From: Acidimicrobiales bacterium
GTDB taxonomy: Bacteria > Actinomycetota > Acidimicrobiia > Acidimicrobiales > MedAcidi-G1
Direction: 5' to 3'
Assembly: GCA_016845305.1 (NCBI GenBank)
Contig: JAERSW010000058.1
Coordinates: 1-37,773 of the forward strand
DNA length: 37,773 nt
The position numbers were made by a program, and so were the translations under genes. The notes below the pieces were generated by a model. That model made no database searches. It had not been told where the DNA came from and worked only from the letters and a program-made list of their open reading frames with translations. Below are positions 6,398-13,061 of this stretch, piece after piece; positions within the stretch are counted from its first letter, which is position 1; every line of letters begins with the position of its first letter.

Positions 6398-8104
6398 TCA
6401 CCCCCTGAAGTGGTTGACGATGGGCATGCGTCGGTCGCGGCCGAAGCCCTTGGTGGTGACCTTCGGGCCCAGCGGGGTCTGGCGGCGCTTGAACTCCGCG
6501 GCGTCGACGAGGCGGACCACCCGGTCCACCAGGTCGGGGTCGTGGCCGTCGGCGACCAGCTCGGCCCGGGTCCGGTCACCCTCCACGTACGCCTCGAGCA
6601 GCGGGTCGAGCACGTCGTACGGGGGGAGGCTCTGGTCGTCGCGCTGGTCGGGCCGGAGCTCGGCCGAGGGCGCCTTGGTGATGATGGACTCCGGGACCAC
6701 CGGGTTCCCGTCGAGCCCCGGCCCCCGGGCGTTGCGCCACCGGCACAGGTCGTAGACCCGGGTCTTGTAGACGTCCTTGACCACCGCGTAGGCACCCGCC
6801 GTGTCGCCGTACAGCGTCGAGTACCCGACGGCCGACTCGCTCTTGTTCCCGGTGGTCAGGACCATCCAACCCCGGGCGTTGGACAGCGCCATGAGCAGCA
6901 CGCCGCGGATCCGCGACTGGAGGTTCTCGTCGGTCAGGCCGGTCGGGCCGCCGTCGAGGGTCGCCGACAGCACGTCGGCGAACGCCCCGTGGGCGGCCTC
7001 GATGGGCAGGGTGTGGGCGTCGATCCCCTGGGCGGCCACCAGCGCCTCGGCGTCGGCCACCGAGTGGTCGCTCGAGTAGCGGGACGGCATGAGCACGGCG
7101 TGGACCCGCTCGGGGCCGAGGGCGTCGGCGGCGATGGTGGCCACCAGCGCCGAGTCGACGCCGCCCGACAGCCCGAGGCAGACGTCGGTGAACCCGCTCT
7201 TGGTCACGTAGTCCCGGGTGGCCGTCACCAGCGCGCCGTACAGCTCGGCGTCCTCGTCGAGGGGGGCGAGCACCGGGGGCACGACGGACTCGGTCCGGGC
7301 CACCGGTCCCGACAGCCGCACCACCTCGAGGGCCGACGCCGGATCGGGGTCGTCGTGGACCGGGACGTCGACGTCGACGACCACCACCTCCTCGTCGAAG
7401 CGGGGTCCCCGGGCCACGACCCGGCCCGAAGGGTCGACGACCATCGACCCGCCGTCGAACACCAGCTGGTCCTGGCCGCCGACCAGGTTCAGGTAGGCCA
7501 CCGGCCGACCCGACGAGGTGGCGGTGGCGGCCACCACCGCCTCCCGGGCCGCCTGCTTGCCGCGGTGGTAGGGCGAGCCGTTGACGGTGGCCACCAGGTC
7601 GGCCCCGCCGTCGATGAGGCGTCCGACCGGCCCACCGGGAACCCAGAGGTCCTCACAGATGGCCAGGCCGACGCGGACGCCGCCGATCTCGTAAAGGCGC
7701 AGCGGTCCGGTGCCCGGGGCGTAGTCGCGGCCCTCGTCGAACACGTCGTAGGTGGGGAGGCACTCCTTGGCATAGGTGCCGACGATCCGACCCTCGTGGC
7801 ACACGGCCACCGAGTTCTGTGCCGCCCCGTCGGGTCCGTCCGGCCCGTGGTCGGCGAAGCCCACCACCACGGCGCACGACCCGCTGGCCGCCGCCACCGC
7901 CTCGACCGCCTGCCGGCTGCGGGCCACGAAGCCCGGCTTGTGGACCAGGTCCTCGAGGGGATAGCCGGTGACCGTCATCTCCGGGAAGAGGGCCAGGTCG
8001 CAGTCGGCCACGTCATCGAGCGTGTCGAGGATCCGTCGGACGTTGCCGTCGAGGTCGCCCACCACCGCGTTCAGCTGCACGAGCGCCAGACGGACCCCGA
8101 CCAT
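6398..8104 (-). CDS. nadE: Glutamine-dependent NAD+ synthetase
   Basis: Catalyses the last step of NAD+ synthesis: deamido-NAD+ plus ATP and glutamine-derived ammonia give NAD+. It is 568 aa with two domains. The N-terminal nitrilase-like glutaminase carries the Glu-Lys-Cys triad in LFPEMTVTGYP, YAKECLPTYDVF and LAICEDLW. The C-terminal synthetase carries the PP-loop LGLSGGVDSAL and the signature TTGNKSESAVGYSTLYGD. Length fits the shorter two-domain bacterial NadE rather than the mycobacterial type of about 680 aa. The ATG at 8102-8104 is supported by a TACGCT hexamer ending 6 nt upstream, implying a leaderless message. The 148-aa gene follows with overlap. Confidence 0.95.
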   Translation of the reverse strand: MVGVRLALVQLNAVVGDLDGNVRRILDTLDDVADCDLALFPEMTVTGYPLEDLVHKPGFVARSRQAVEAVAAASGSCAVVVGFADHGPDGPDGAAQNSVAVCHEGRIVGTYAKECLPTYDVFDEGRDYAPGTGPLRLYEIGGVRVGLAICEDLWVPGGPVGRLIDGGADLVATVNGSPYHRGKQAAREAVVAATATSSGRPVAYLNLVGGQDQLVFDGGSMVVDPSGRVVARGPRFDEEVVVVDVDVPVHDDPDPASALEVVRLSGPVARTESVVPPVLAPLDEDAELYGALVTATRDYVTKSGFTDVCLGLSGGVDSALVATIAADALGPERVHAVLMPSRYSSDHSVADAEALVAAQGIDAHTLPIEAAHGAFADVLSATLDGGPTGLTDENLQSRIRGVLLMALSNARGWMVLTTGNKSESAVGYSTLYGDTAGAYAVVKDVYKTRVYDLCRWRNARGPGLDGNPVVPESIITKAPSAELRPDQRDDQSLPPYDVLDPLLEAYVEGDRTRAELVADGHDPDLVDRVVRLVDAAEFKRRQTPLGPKVTTKGFGRDRRMPIVNHFRG

Positions 8105-8108
8105 GGGA

Positions 8109-8774
8109 TCAGCGTACCGACGACCCCTGACCGGCCTCGGTCCCGCGCCGGTCGTGGTCCCCGTGGTGGCCATGCCCGTGGCCCTCGGCCCCGTGCCCCT
8201 CGGCGTGACGGCCACGGTCCATCGGGCGGGCCGGCCGCTCGTGGTGGACGCGGGCCTCGGCACGCTCGACGACCCGGGCCAGCAGCTCGTCGGCCCGCTC
8301 CCGGGTGAGGCGGCCATCGGCCACGGCGCCCTCGATGCGGTCGGTGGCAGAAGCCGCCAGCTCGGCCACCAGCTCGTCGGTCCGGTCGCCGGCCAGGTCG
8401 GCCAGGTCGGCCAGGGTGGCGCCGCCCCGCAGGGCCTCGCGGAGGGCCTCGCGGTCGAGGTCCAGCACCTCGGTCACGATGCCCACGAAGTGGCGGCGAT
8501 GCGTCGCCCCATCTGCGCTGCGGGAGTTCTCCATGCGGCCGCGGCGCTTCCCGTCGGCCTCGTCGGACTCGGCCCGTTCGACCACGGGCCGCTCGTCGGT
8601 CCCCGCAGGGTGGGCGCCGGCCGTGCCGACCGGCGACAGCGTGGCCACCAGCACCGAGCCGGCCACCAGCGAACTGGCGGCCGTGGCGATCCGCAGCACG
8701 CGGCGCGGTCGACGGCCTCCGTCACCGGTCACGTCCCCCGTCGGTTCACTCGTCAGGTCGTCCATCTGGGTCAT
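8109..8774 (-). CDS. Secreted helical protein with His/Asp-rich tail
   Basis: Unrecognised protein of 221 aa. After a basic N-terminus (RRPRRVLRIA) comes a hydrophobic signal segment (TAASSLVAGSVLVATL) and a likely cleavage region around AGAHP. The body has a helical module (LDLDREALREALRGGATLAD, then GRLTRERADELLARVVERAE) of the kind found in many actinobacterial exported proteins with repeated short helices, such as DUF2680-like ones. The C-terminus is very rich in His, Gly and Asp (HAEGHGAEGHGHGHHGDHD), suggesting binding of Zn, Ni or Cu. AGAGGA lies 6 nt upstream of the ATG at 8774, which decides the start among several nearby ATGs. The gene ends only 4 bp before nadE starts, on the same strand. 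Confidence 0.72.
   Translation of the reverse strand: MTQMDDLTSEPTGDVTGDGGRRPRRVLRIATAASSLVAGSVLVATLSPVGTAGAHPAGTDERPVVERAESDEADGKRRGRMENSRSADGATHRRHFVGIVTEVLDLDREALREALRGGATLADLADLAGDRTDELVAELAASATDRIEGAVADGRLTRERADELLARVVERAEARVHHERPARPMDRGRHAEGHGAEGHGHGHHGDHDRRGTEAGQGSSVR
8111..8116 (-). promoter_or_regulatory. -10 hexamer TACGCT of nadE (leaderless)
   Basis: On the minus strand TACGCT, 6 nt, ATG of nadE. It sits inside the last codons of the upstream gene, so nadE can be transcribed on its own. The same hexamer and spacing precede mrp. Confidence 0.55.
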
Positions 8775-8888
8775 CGTCATTCCTCTCGTCATCGGGTCAT
8801 TCCGCCGCTCGCGTCGAGCGACCACCACACGATGCGGGGCGAAGGTGAGGAGCCCGTGAAGACCGCACGAAGGCCCGGCCATGAAAGC

Positions 8889-8935
8889 CCGCCGAAAATC
8901 GGCGGAGCCCCCGGGGCCATCGACCCGGGGGCTCC
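8889..8935 (-). terminator. Double hairpin terminator after glnII
   Basis: Stem GGAGCCCCCGGG/CCCGGGGGCTCC (8904-8915 with 8924-8935, loop 8 nt) and an overlapping stem CCGCCGA/TCGGCGG (8889-8895 with 8899-8905). They begin 34 bp after the glnII stop; on the minus strand the second stem is followed by the weak U-rich GCTTTCAT. Confidence 0.7.
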
Positions 8936-8969
8936 GATCGCGAGGCTCGAGGCCTCGGAGAACGCCTGC

Positions 8970-9983
8970 TCAGCCGGCGAGGGCCTCGCAGCAGGTGTTC
9001 GTGATGAGGCGGGTCACCACGTACGGGTCCATGTTGGCGTTGGGGCGACGGTCCTCGATGTAGCCCTTCTGGTCCAGGTGGACCTGCCACGGGATCCGGA
9101 TCGAGGCGCCGCGGTCGGACACGCCGTAGCTGAACTGGTCGAAGCGCTGCGTCTCGTGGGCGCCGGTCAGGCGCTCCTCCGAGCCGATGCCGTAGCCGGC
9201 GATGTGCTCGGCGGGCTTGCCCTCGGCGCCGAGCGCCTCACAGGCCGTGATGATGGCGTCGTAGCCCTCGCGCATGGCGTTGGTGGAGAAGTTGGTGTGG
9301 GCGCCGGCGCCGTTCCAGTCGCCCTTGATGGGCTTGGCGGCCACCGAGGCGTCCACGCCGAAGTTCTCGGCGACGCGGTACAGCAGGTAGCGGGCCATCC
9401 AGACCTGGTCGGCCACGGCCACGGTGTCGACCGGGCCGATCTGGAACTCCCACTGGCCGAGCATCACCTCGGCGTTGGTGCCCGAGATGGCCAGGCCGGC
9501 GTCCATGCAGGCCTTGGTGTGGGCCTCGACGATGTCGCGGCCGGCGATCTCGATGGCGCCCACGCCGCAGTAGTACGGACCCTGCGGGGCCGGGTAGCCC
9601 TCCACCGGCCAACCCAGCGGGCGACCCTCCAGGAAGAACGTGTACTCCTGCTCGATGCCGAAGATCGGCTCCTGGTCGGCGTACGTCTCGAACGCCTCCA
9701 CGCAGGCGGCCCGGGTGTTGGTCGGGTGCGGGGTCATGTTCCCGTCGGGAAGGCACACGTCGCAGAGCACGAGGATGTCGTCGCCGCCGCGGATCGGGTC
9801 CGGGCAGGAGAACACCGGGCGCAGCACGCAGTCCGAGTTGTCGCCGGGAGCCTGGTTGGTGCTCGACCCGTCGAAGCCCCAGATGGGGAGGTTCGAGGCG
9901 TCGTCGAGGATCTTGGTCTTCGAGCGGACGTAGGGCAGCGGCTCGGTGCCGTCGATCCAGATGTACTCAGCCCTGATGGCCAT
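8970..9983 (-). CDS. glnII: Glutamine synthetase type II (GSII)
   Basis: ATP-dependent synthesis of glutamine from glutamate and ammonia. At 337 aa it matches eukaryote-like GSII rather than bacterial GSI of about 450-470 aa. GSII hallmarks are WGFDGSSTNQAPGDNSD, the catalytic strand EQEYTFF, and the ATP-binding signature KPIKGDWNGAGAHTN. The family forms decamers and is not controlled by adenylylation; in bacteria it is known from rhizobia, Frankia and streptomycetes. The ATG at 9981-9983 has a GGGAAGAAG-type purine-rich site. It is divergent from the type I synthetase gene across about 170 bp that carries an 11-bp-phased pentamer array, and a strong double hairpin follows. Confidence 0.96.
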   Translation of the reverse strand: MAIRAEYIWIDGTEPLPYVRSKTKILDDASNLPIWGFDGSSTNQAPGDNSDCVLRPVFSCPDPIRGGDDILVLCDVCLPDGNMTPHPTNTRAACVEAFETYADQEPIFGIEQEYTFFLEGRPLGWPVEGYPAPQGPYYCGVGAIEIAGRDIVEAHTKACMDAGLAISGTNAEVMLGQWEFQIGPVDTVAVADQVWMARYLLYRVAENFGVDASVAAKPIKGDWNGAGAHTNFSTNAMREGYDAIITACEALGAEGKPAEHIAGYGIGSEERLTGAHETQRFDQFSYGVSDRGASIRIPWQVHLDQKGYIEDRRPNANMDPYVVTRLITNTCCEALAG

Positions 9984-10063
9984 GTCTTCTTCCCTTTCGT
10001 GGGGTCGGGTCGGCGAGGTCGTCGGCCTCGGTGCCGGATGCCCACCAAACTACGGGGGGCACC

Positions 10064-10103
10064 GTTTCGCACCTGTTCCCGGTCTGTGAACGCCGTGTGA
10101 ACG
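10064..10103. promoter_or_regulatory. Four helically phased pentamers, candidate GlnR operator
   Basis: GTTTC (10064), GTTCC (10075), GTGAA (10086) and GTGAA (10097) begin exactly 11 bp apart. GlnR sites in Streptomyces are tandem boxes gTnAC-n6-GaAAC, also 11 bp apart. On the minus strand the first pair reads GGAAC-N6-GAAAC, matching 9 of the 10 specified positions loosely (second box perfect, first box one mismatch at a fixed position). The last two units form the 8-bp repeat TGTGAACG. The array lies between the two divergent glutamine synthetase genes. Confidence 0.55.
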
Positions 10104-10152
10104 GACGTCGCCCGCGCTGGTGATCAGCCGACGCGGACCACATGCTGGAGCC

Positions 10153-11529
10153 ATGTTCGACGAGGCTTCCCCACCACCCGGACCGGATCCCGAGGCCCGG
10201 CGCCGCGACCAGCAGGACTACGTGCTGCGCACCGTCGAGGAGCGCGGGGTCCGCCTGATCCGGCTGTGGTTCACCGACGTGCTGGGCCGCCACAAGTCGG
10301 TGGCCATCTCCCCGGCCGAGCTCGAGGCGGTGTTCCTGGAGGGGCTGCAGTTCGACGGGTCGGCCATCGACGGATTCAGCCGGGTCCAGGAGAGCGACGT
10401 GCTGGCCCGTCCCGACGCGTCGACGTTCGAGCTGCTGCCGTGGGCCGACCCCGACGAACCGTCGGGCACCATCTTCTGCGACATCACCAGCCTGGACGGC
10501 ACGCCGTTCGAGGGCGACCCCCGCCAGGTGCTGCGCCGCAACCTGGAGCGGGCCCGCGCCGCCGGCTTCGAGATGTTCTGCGCCCCGGAGGTGGAGTTCT
10601 TCTACTTCGCCGACGGTGGTCCGGAGCCGGTGCCGTTGGACCGGGCCTCGTACTTCGACCTGACCACCACCGACGTGGCCTCCGACCTCCGCAAGCAGAC
10701 CCTGCACATGCTCGAGGCGCTGTCGATCCCGGTGGAGTACTCGTTCCACGAGGACAGCCCCAGCCAGCACGAGATCGACCTGCAGTACACCGACGCGCTG
10801 ACCATGGCCGACTCGATCATGACGCTGCGCCTGGCCGTCAAGAAGATCGCCATGGACCGCGGCGTGTACGCCACGTTCATGCCCAAGCCGCTCAACGGCG
10901 TCCAGGGGTCGGGCATGCACACCCACCTCTCGCTGTTCCGCGACGGCGACAACGCCTTCCACGACGCGGACGCCGCCGACGGGCTGTCCGACGTGGCCCG
11001 GTCGTTCATCGCCGGCCTGCTCCACCACGCCCGGGAGGTCACCGCGGTGACCAACCAGCTGGTCAACTCGTACAAGCGGATCAACGAGGGGTACGAGGCC
11101 CCCCGTTACGTGTCGTGGGCCCGCGACAACCGGTCCGCACTGGTCCGGGTGCCCATCCCCAAGCCGGGGAAGGTCGACTCGACCCGGGTCGAGTACCGGG
11201 CCCTGGATCCGGCCTGCAATCCGTACCTCGCCTTCTCGGTCCTGTTGGCCGCCGGCCTGCGGGGCGTGGAGCAGGGCATGGAGCTGCCGGCCGAGGCCCG
11301 GGTGAACCTGTACGACCTGAGCCGCGGCGAGCAGCGGGACCTGGGCGTGGAGAACCTCCCCGTGGACCTGGCCGAGGCGCTCGACGAGATGGAGGCCTCG
11401 ACGCTGGTCCGGGACGCCCTCGGCGACCACATCTTCGAGTGGTTCCTGCGCAACAAGCGGGCCGAGTGGTCCGAGTACCAGCGGCAGGTCACCCCGTTCG
11501 AGCTCGAGACGTACCTTCCGAACTGGTGA
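10153..11529 (+). CDS. glnA2: Glutamine synthetase type I (GlnA2-like)
   Basis: Type I glutamine synthetase, 458 aa. N-terminal beta-grasp region RLWFTDVLGRHKSVAISPAE, metal ligands in APEVEFFYF, the ATP/metal signature MPKPLNGVQGSGMHTHLS, and NRSALVRVP are intact. Overall it resembles mycobacterial GlnA2 closely, including the end FFLRNKR-like segment and TPFELETYL. A tyrosine is present in VNLYDLSRGEQ where E. coli GlnA is adenylylated, but the surrounding sequence differs, so adenylylation is uncertain. Some GlnA-like paralogues in actinobacteria use other amines, so glutamine synthesis is likely but not proven. The ATG at 10153 is preferred; an in-frame GTG at 10120 is possible. It is followed by the GlnR-like regulator gene. 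Confidence 0.92.
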   Translation: MFDEASPPPGPDPEARRRDQQDYVLRTVEERGVRLIRLWFTDVLGRHKSVAISPAELEAVFLEGLQFDGSAIDGFSRVQESDVLARPDASTFELLPWADPDEPSGTIFCDITSLDGTPFEGDPRQVLRRNLERARAAGFEMFCAPEVEFFYFADGGPEPVPLDRASYFDLTTTDVASDLRKQTLHMLEALSIPVEYSFHEDSPSQHEIDLQYTDALTMADSIMTLRLAVKKIAMDRGVYATFMPKPLNGVQGSGMHTHLSLFRDGDNAFHDADAADGLSDVARSFIAGLLHHAREVTAVTNQLVNSYKRINEGYEAPRYVSWARDNRSALVRVPIPKPGKVDSTRVEYRALDPACNPYLAFSVLLAAGLRGVEQGMELPAEARVNLYDLSRGEQRDLGVENLPVDLAEALDEMEASTLVRDALGDHIFEWFLRNKRAEWSEYQRQVTPFELETYLPNW

Positions 11530-11626
11530 GACGCGGTTCCCAGCCGACGGGCCCCACCGGGGCACCGGGCGGTCGCAGCGGGCAGAATGGGAGCGCGGGA
11601 CGCCCCCGGTGACCCGCGGAGCCACC

Positions 11627-12304
11627 ATGGAACCCCTCCTCGTCTACCCGGATCCGCCGCCGCCGGAGCTGGCCCAGTGCCTCGACCTGGACGGCTGGGC
11701 GTGGAAGGCCGTGGCGAACGCCGACGCGGCGGCCGACGAACCGGACGACGGCTGGGCCGGTGCCGTGGTGGTGGCCGACGCCGATCCCGAGGGCGCCTTC
11801 GCCCTGTGCCGACGCCTCCGCAAGGTGGAGACGCCGCTCCAACCGCTGCTGCTGCTGGTCGGCGGCGGACAGCTGGCCGACCTGGAGCTCCGCGACGACC
11901 TGTTCGACGACTTCTGCCTGACGCCCTTGCGCCCGGCCGAGCTGCGGGCCCGCATCGAGCACCTCTTCGCCCGTTCCGGTCGGGGTACCCGGCCCGACCT
12001 GGTCGAGTACGGGCCACTGGCCCTCAACCTGGAGACCTACCAGGCGGCCGTCGACGGCGAACCGCTCGACCTGACGTACATGGAGTACGAGCTGCTCCGG
12101 TTCCTGGCCGCCCACCCGGGCAAGGTCTTCACCCGGGAGACGCTGCTGAGCCGGGTGTGGGGCTACGACTACTACGGCGGGGCCCGCACCGTGGACGTCC
12201 ACATCCGACGCCTGCGGGCCAAGCTCGGCGAGGAGCACGCCGGCCTGATCCACACCGTCCGGTCGGTGGGCTACCGCTTCGGTCAGAGCCGCTGGGGCGT
12301 CTGA
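11627..12304 (+). CDS. glnR: GlnR-family OmpR/PhoB-type orphan response regulator
   Basis: Transcription factor of 225 aa. The C-terminal winged-helix domain (about 125-220) reads LDLTYMEYELLRFLAAHPG, FTRETLLSRVWGYDYYGGAR and TVDVHIRRLRAKLG, very close to Streptomyces GlnR, the global nitrogen regulator. The N-terminal receiver is degenerate: D51 may mark the usual phosphorylation position, but the conserved Lys-Pro is replaced by LTPLRP and the acidic pocket is incomplete, as in orphan GlnR proteins. No histidine kinase is adjacent. The ATG at 11627 has GGAG upstream; GTG at 11609 is an alternative. Its location beside two glutamine synthetase genes with an 11-bp-phased array supports a nitrogen role. 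PhoP/MtrA-type regulators are the other possibility. Confidence 0.85.
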   Translation: MEPLLVYPDPPPPELAQCLDLDGWAWKAVANADAAADEPDDGWAGAVVVADADPEGAFALCRRLRKVETPLQPLLLLVGGGQLADLELRDDLFDDFCLTPLRPAELRARIEHLFARSGRGTRPDLVEYGPLALNLETYQAAVDGEPLDLTYMEYELLRFLAAHPGKVFTRETLLSRVWGYDYYGGARTVDVHIRRLRAKLGEEHAGLIHTVRSVGYRFGQSRWGV

Positions 12305-12320
12305 CCGTCGAGGGGTCTCC

Positions 12321-12506
12321 TCAGTCGGCGGGCCCGGCGTAGGGGTTCGCCTCGGAGAGCTCGAGCAGTTCCGAGCCCTCGTGGCTGGCGTCCACGTCCT
12401 TCTTCAGCAGGCCGCCGAGGAGCGACGCGGCGACCGCCCCGCTGACCAGGATGCCGACGGGCATCACCACGACGAGCAGCAGGATCATCAGGACCGCACC
12501 GAGCAT
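12321..12506 (-). CDS. 61-aa single-pass membrane protein
   Basis: Small protein with one strongly hydrophobic N-terminal helix (MLGAVLMILLLVVVMPVGILVSG) and a short acidic cytoplasmic or external tail ending ANPYAGPAD. I do not recognise a family. The ATG at 12504-12506 is preferred to longer starts because the hexamer CAGACT lies 6 nt upstream, the leaderless arrangement common in this window. It is convergent with the glnR-like gene, 16 bp away. Confidence 0.65.
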   Translation of the reverse strand: MLGAVLMILLLVVVMPVGILVSGAVAASLLGGLLKKDVDASHEGSELLELSEANPYAGPAD

Positions 12507-12512
12507 GGGGGC

Positions 12513-12518
12513 AGTCTG
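12513..12518 (-). promoter_or_regulatory. -10-like hexamer CAGACT of the 61-aa gene
   Basis: CAGACT, 6 nt, ATG on the minus strand. It lacks the initial T of TANNNT, so it is weaker than the other examples. Confidence 0.4.
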
Positions 12519-12593
12519 CCATCCCGTGCCGGACCGGTGCACGCCCCGGCGGCCCGTCCCACCAACGGTCGGCCTCAGCCGACCCTGTGGACC

Positions 12594-12965
12594 TCAGGCA
12601 ACGCTGACGATGCCCTCGACCTCGAACTGGGCGCCGATGGGCAGGGCGGCCACGGCCACGCACGACCGGGCCGGACGGGGATCGTCGAACACCCCGCAGT
12701 AGATCTCGTTCATGGCCGCGAAGTTCCCCATGTCGGTCAGGAAGACGTTGACCTTGACCACCTGGTCGAGCGTGGCGCCATTGGCCTCCACCTGTCCGCG
12801 GAAGTTGGCCAGCGCCTGTTCGACCTGGGCCTCGAAGCCCTCGGCCAGCGTCCCGGTGACGGGACCCGATCCGCTGGCCCCCTCGGTGATGCCGATCTGG
12901 CCACTGACGAAGAGGAGGTCGCCGGCACGCACGACCGGGGTGTAGGGGCCGACGGGCTTGCTCAT
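12594..12965 (-). CDS. ridA: RidA family enamine/imine deaminase
   Basis: Predicted trimeric RidA (YjgF/YER057c/UK114) protein, 123 aa, which hydrolyses reactive enamine/imine intermediates released by PLP enzymes. Family landmarks are the N-terminal VGPYTPVVRAGDLLFVSGQIG, the middle VVKVNVFLTDMGNFAAMNEIY, and RPARSCVAVAALPIGAQFEVEG containing the catalytic Arg (R100) and the glutamate near 117. The ATG at 12963-12965 has GGAG 6-7 nt upstream. It follows the molybdenum-hydroxylase-like gene on the same strand after 96 bp; a functional link is not evident. Confidence 0.93.
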   Translation of the reverse strand: MSKPVGPYTPVVRAGDLLFVSGQIGITEGASGSGPVTGTLAEGFEAQVEQALANFRGQVEANGATLDQVVKVNVFLTDMGNFAAMNEIYCGVFDDPRPARSCVAVAALPIGAQFEVEGIVSVA

Positions 12966-13041
12966 GCGGGACTCCGATGCTCGGGGCGCGGCCGGTGCCG
13001 AACCGGGCCGCAGCCTGCCATGCCGGCCCGCCTCCCGCCCG

Positions 13042-13059
13042 GCCCGCCGTGAAGCGGGC
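13042..13059 (-). terminator. Small hairpin after the molybdenum-hydroxylase-like gene
   Basis: 6-bp GCCCGC/GCGGGC stem with 6-nt loop beginning 2 bp after the stop codon; no U-tract. Weak candidate terminator. Confidence 0.35.
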
Positions 13060-13061
13060 GG

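Noticed and set aside
5853-6755. Plus-strand open frame across the sigma upstream region and nadE end
   Set aside because: It runs antisense to nadE and the 148-aa gene and has no family motif; the 14-bp repeats at its start explain the apparent open frame.
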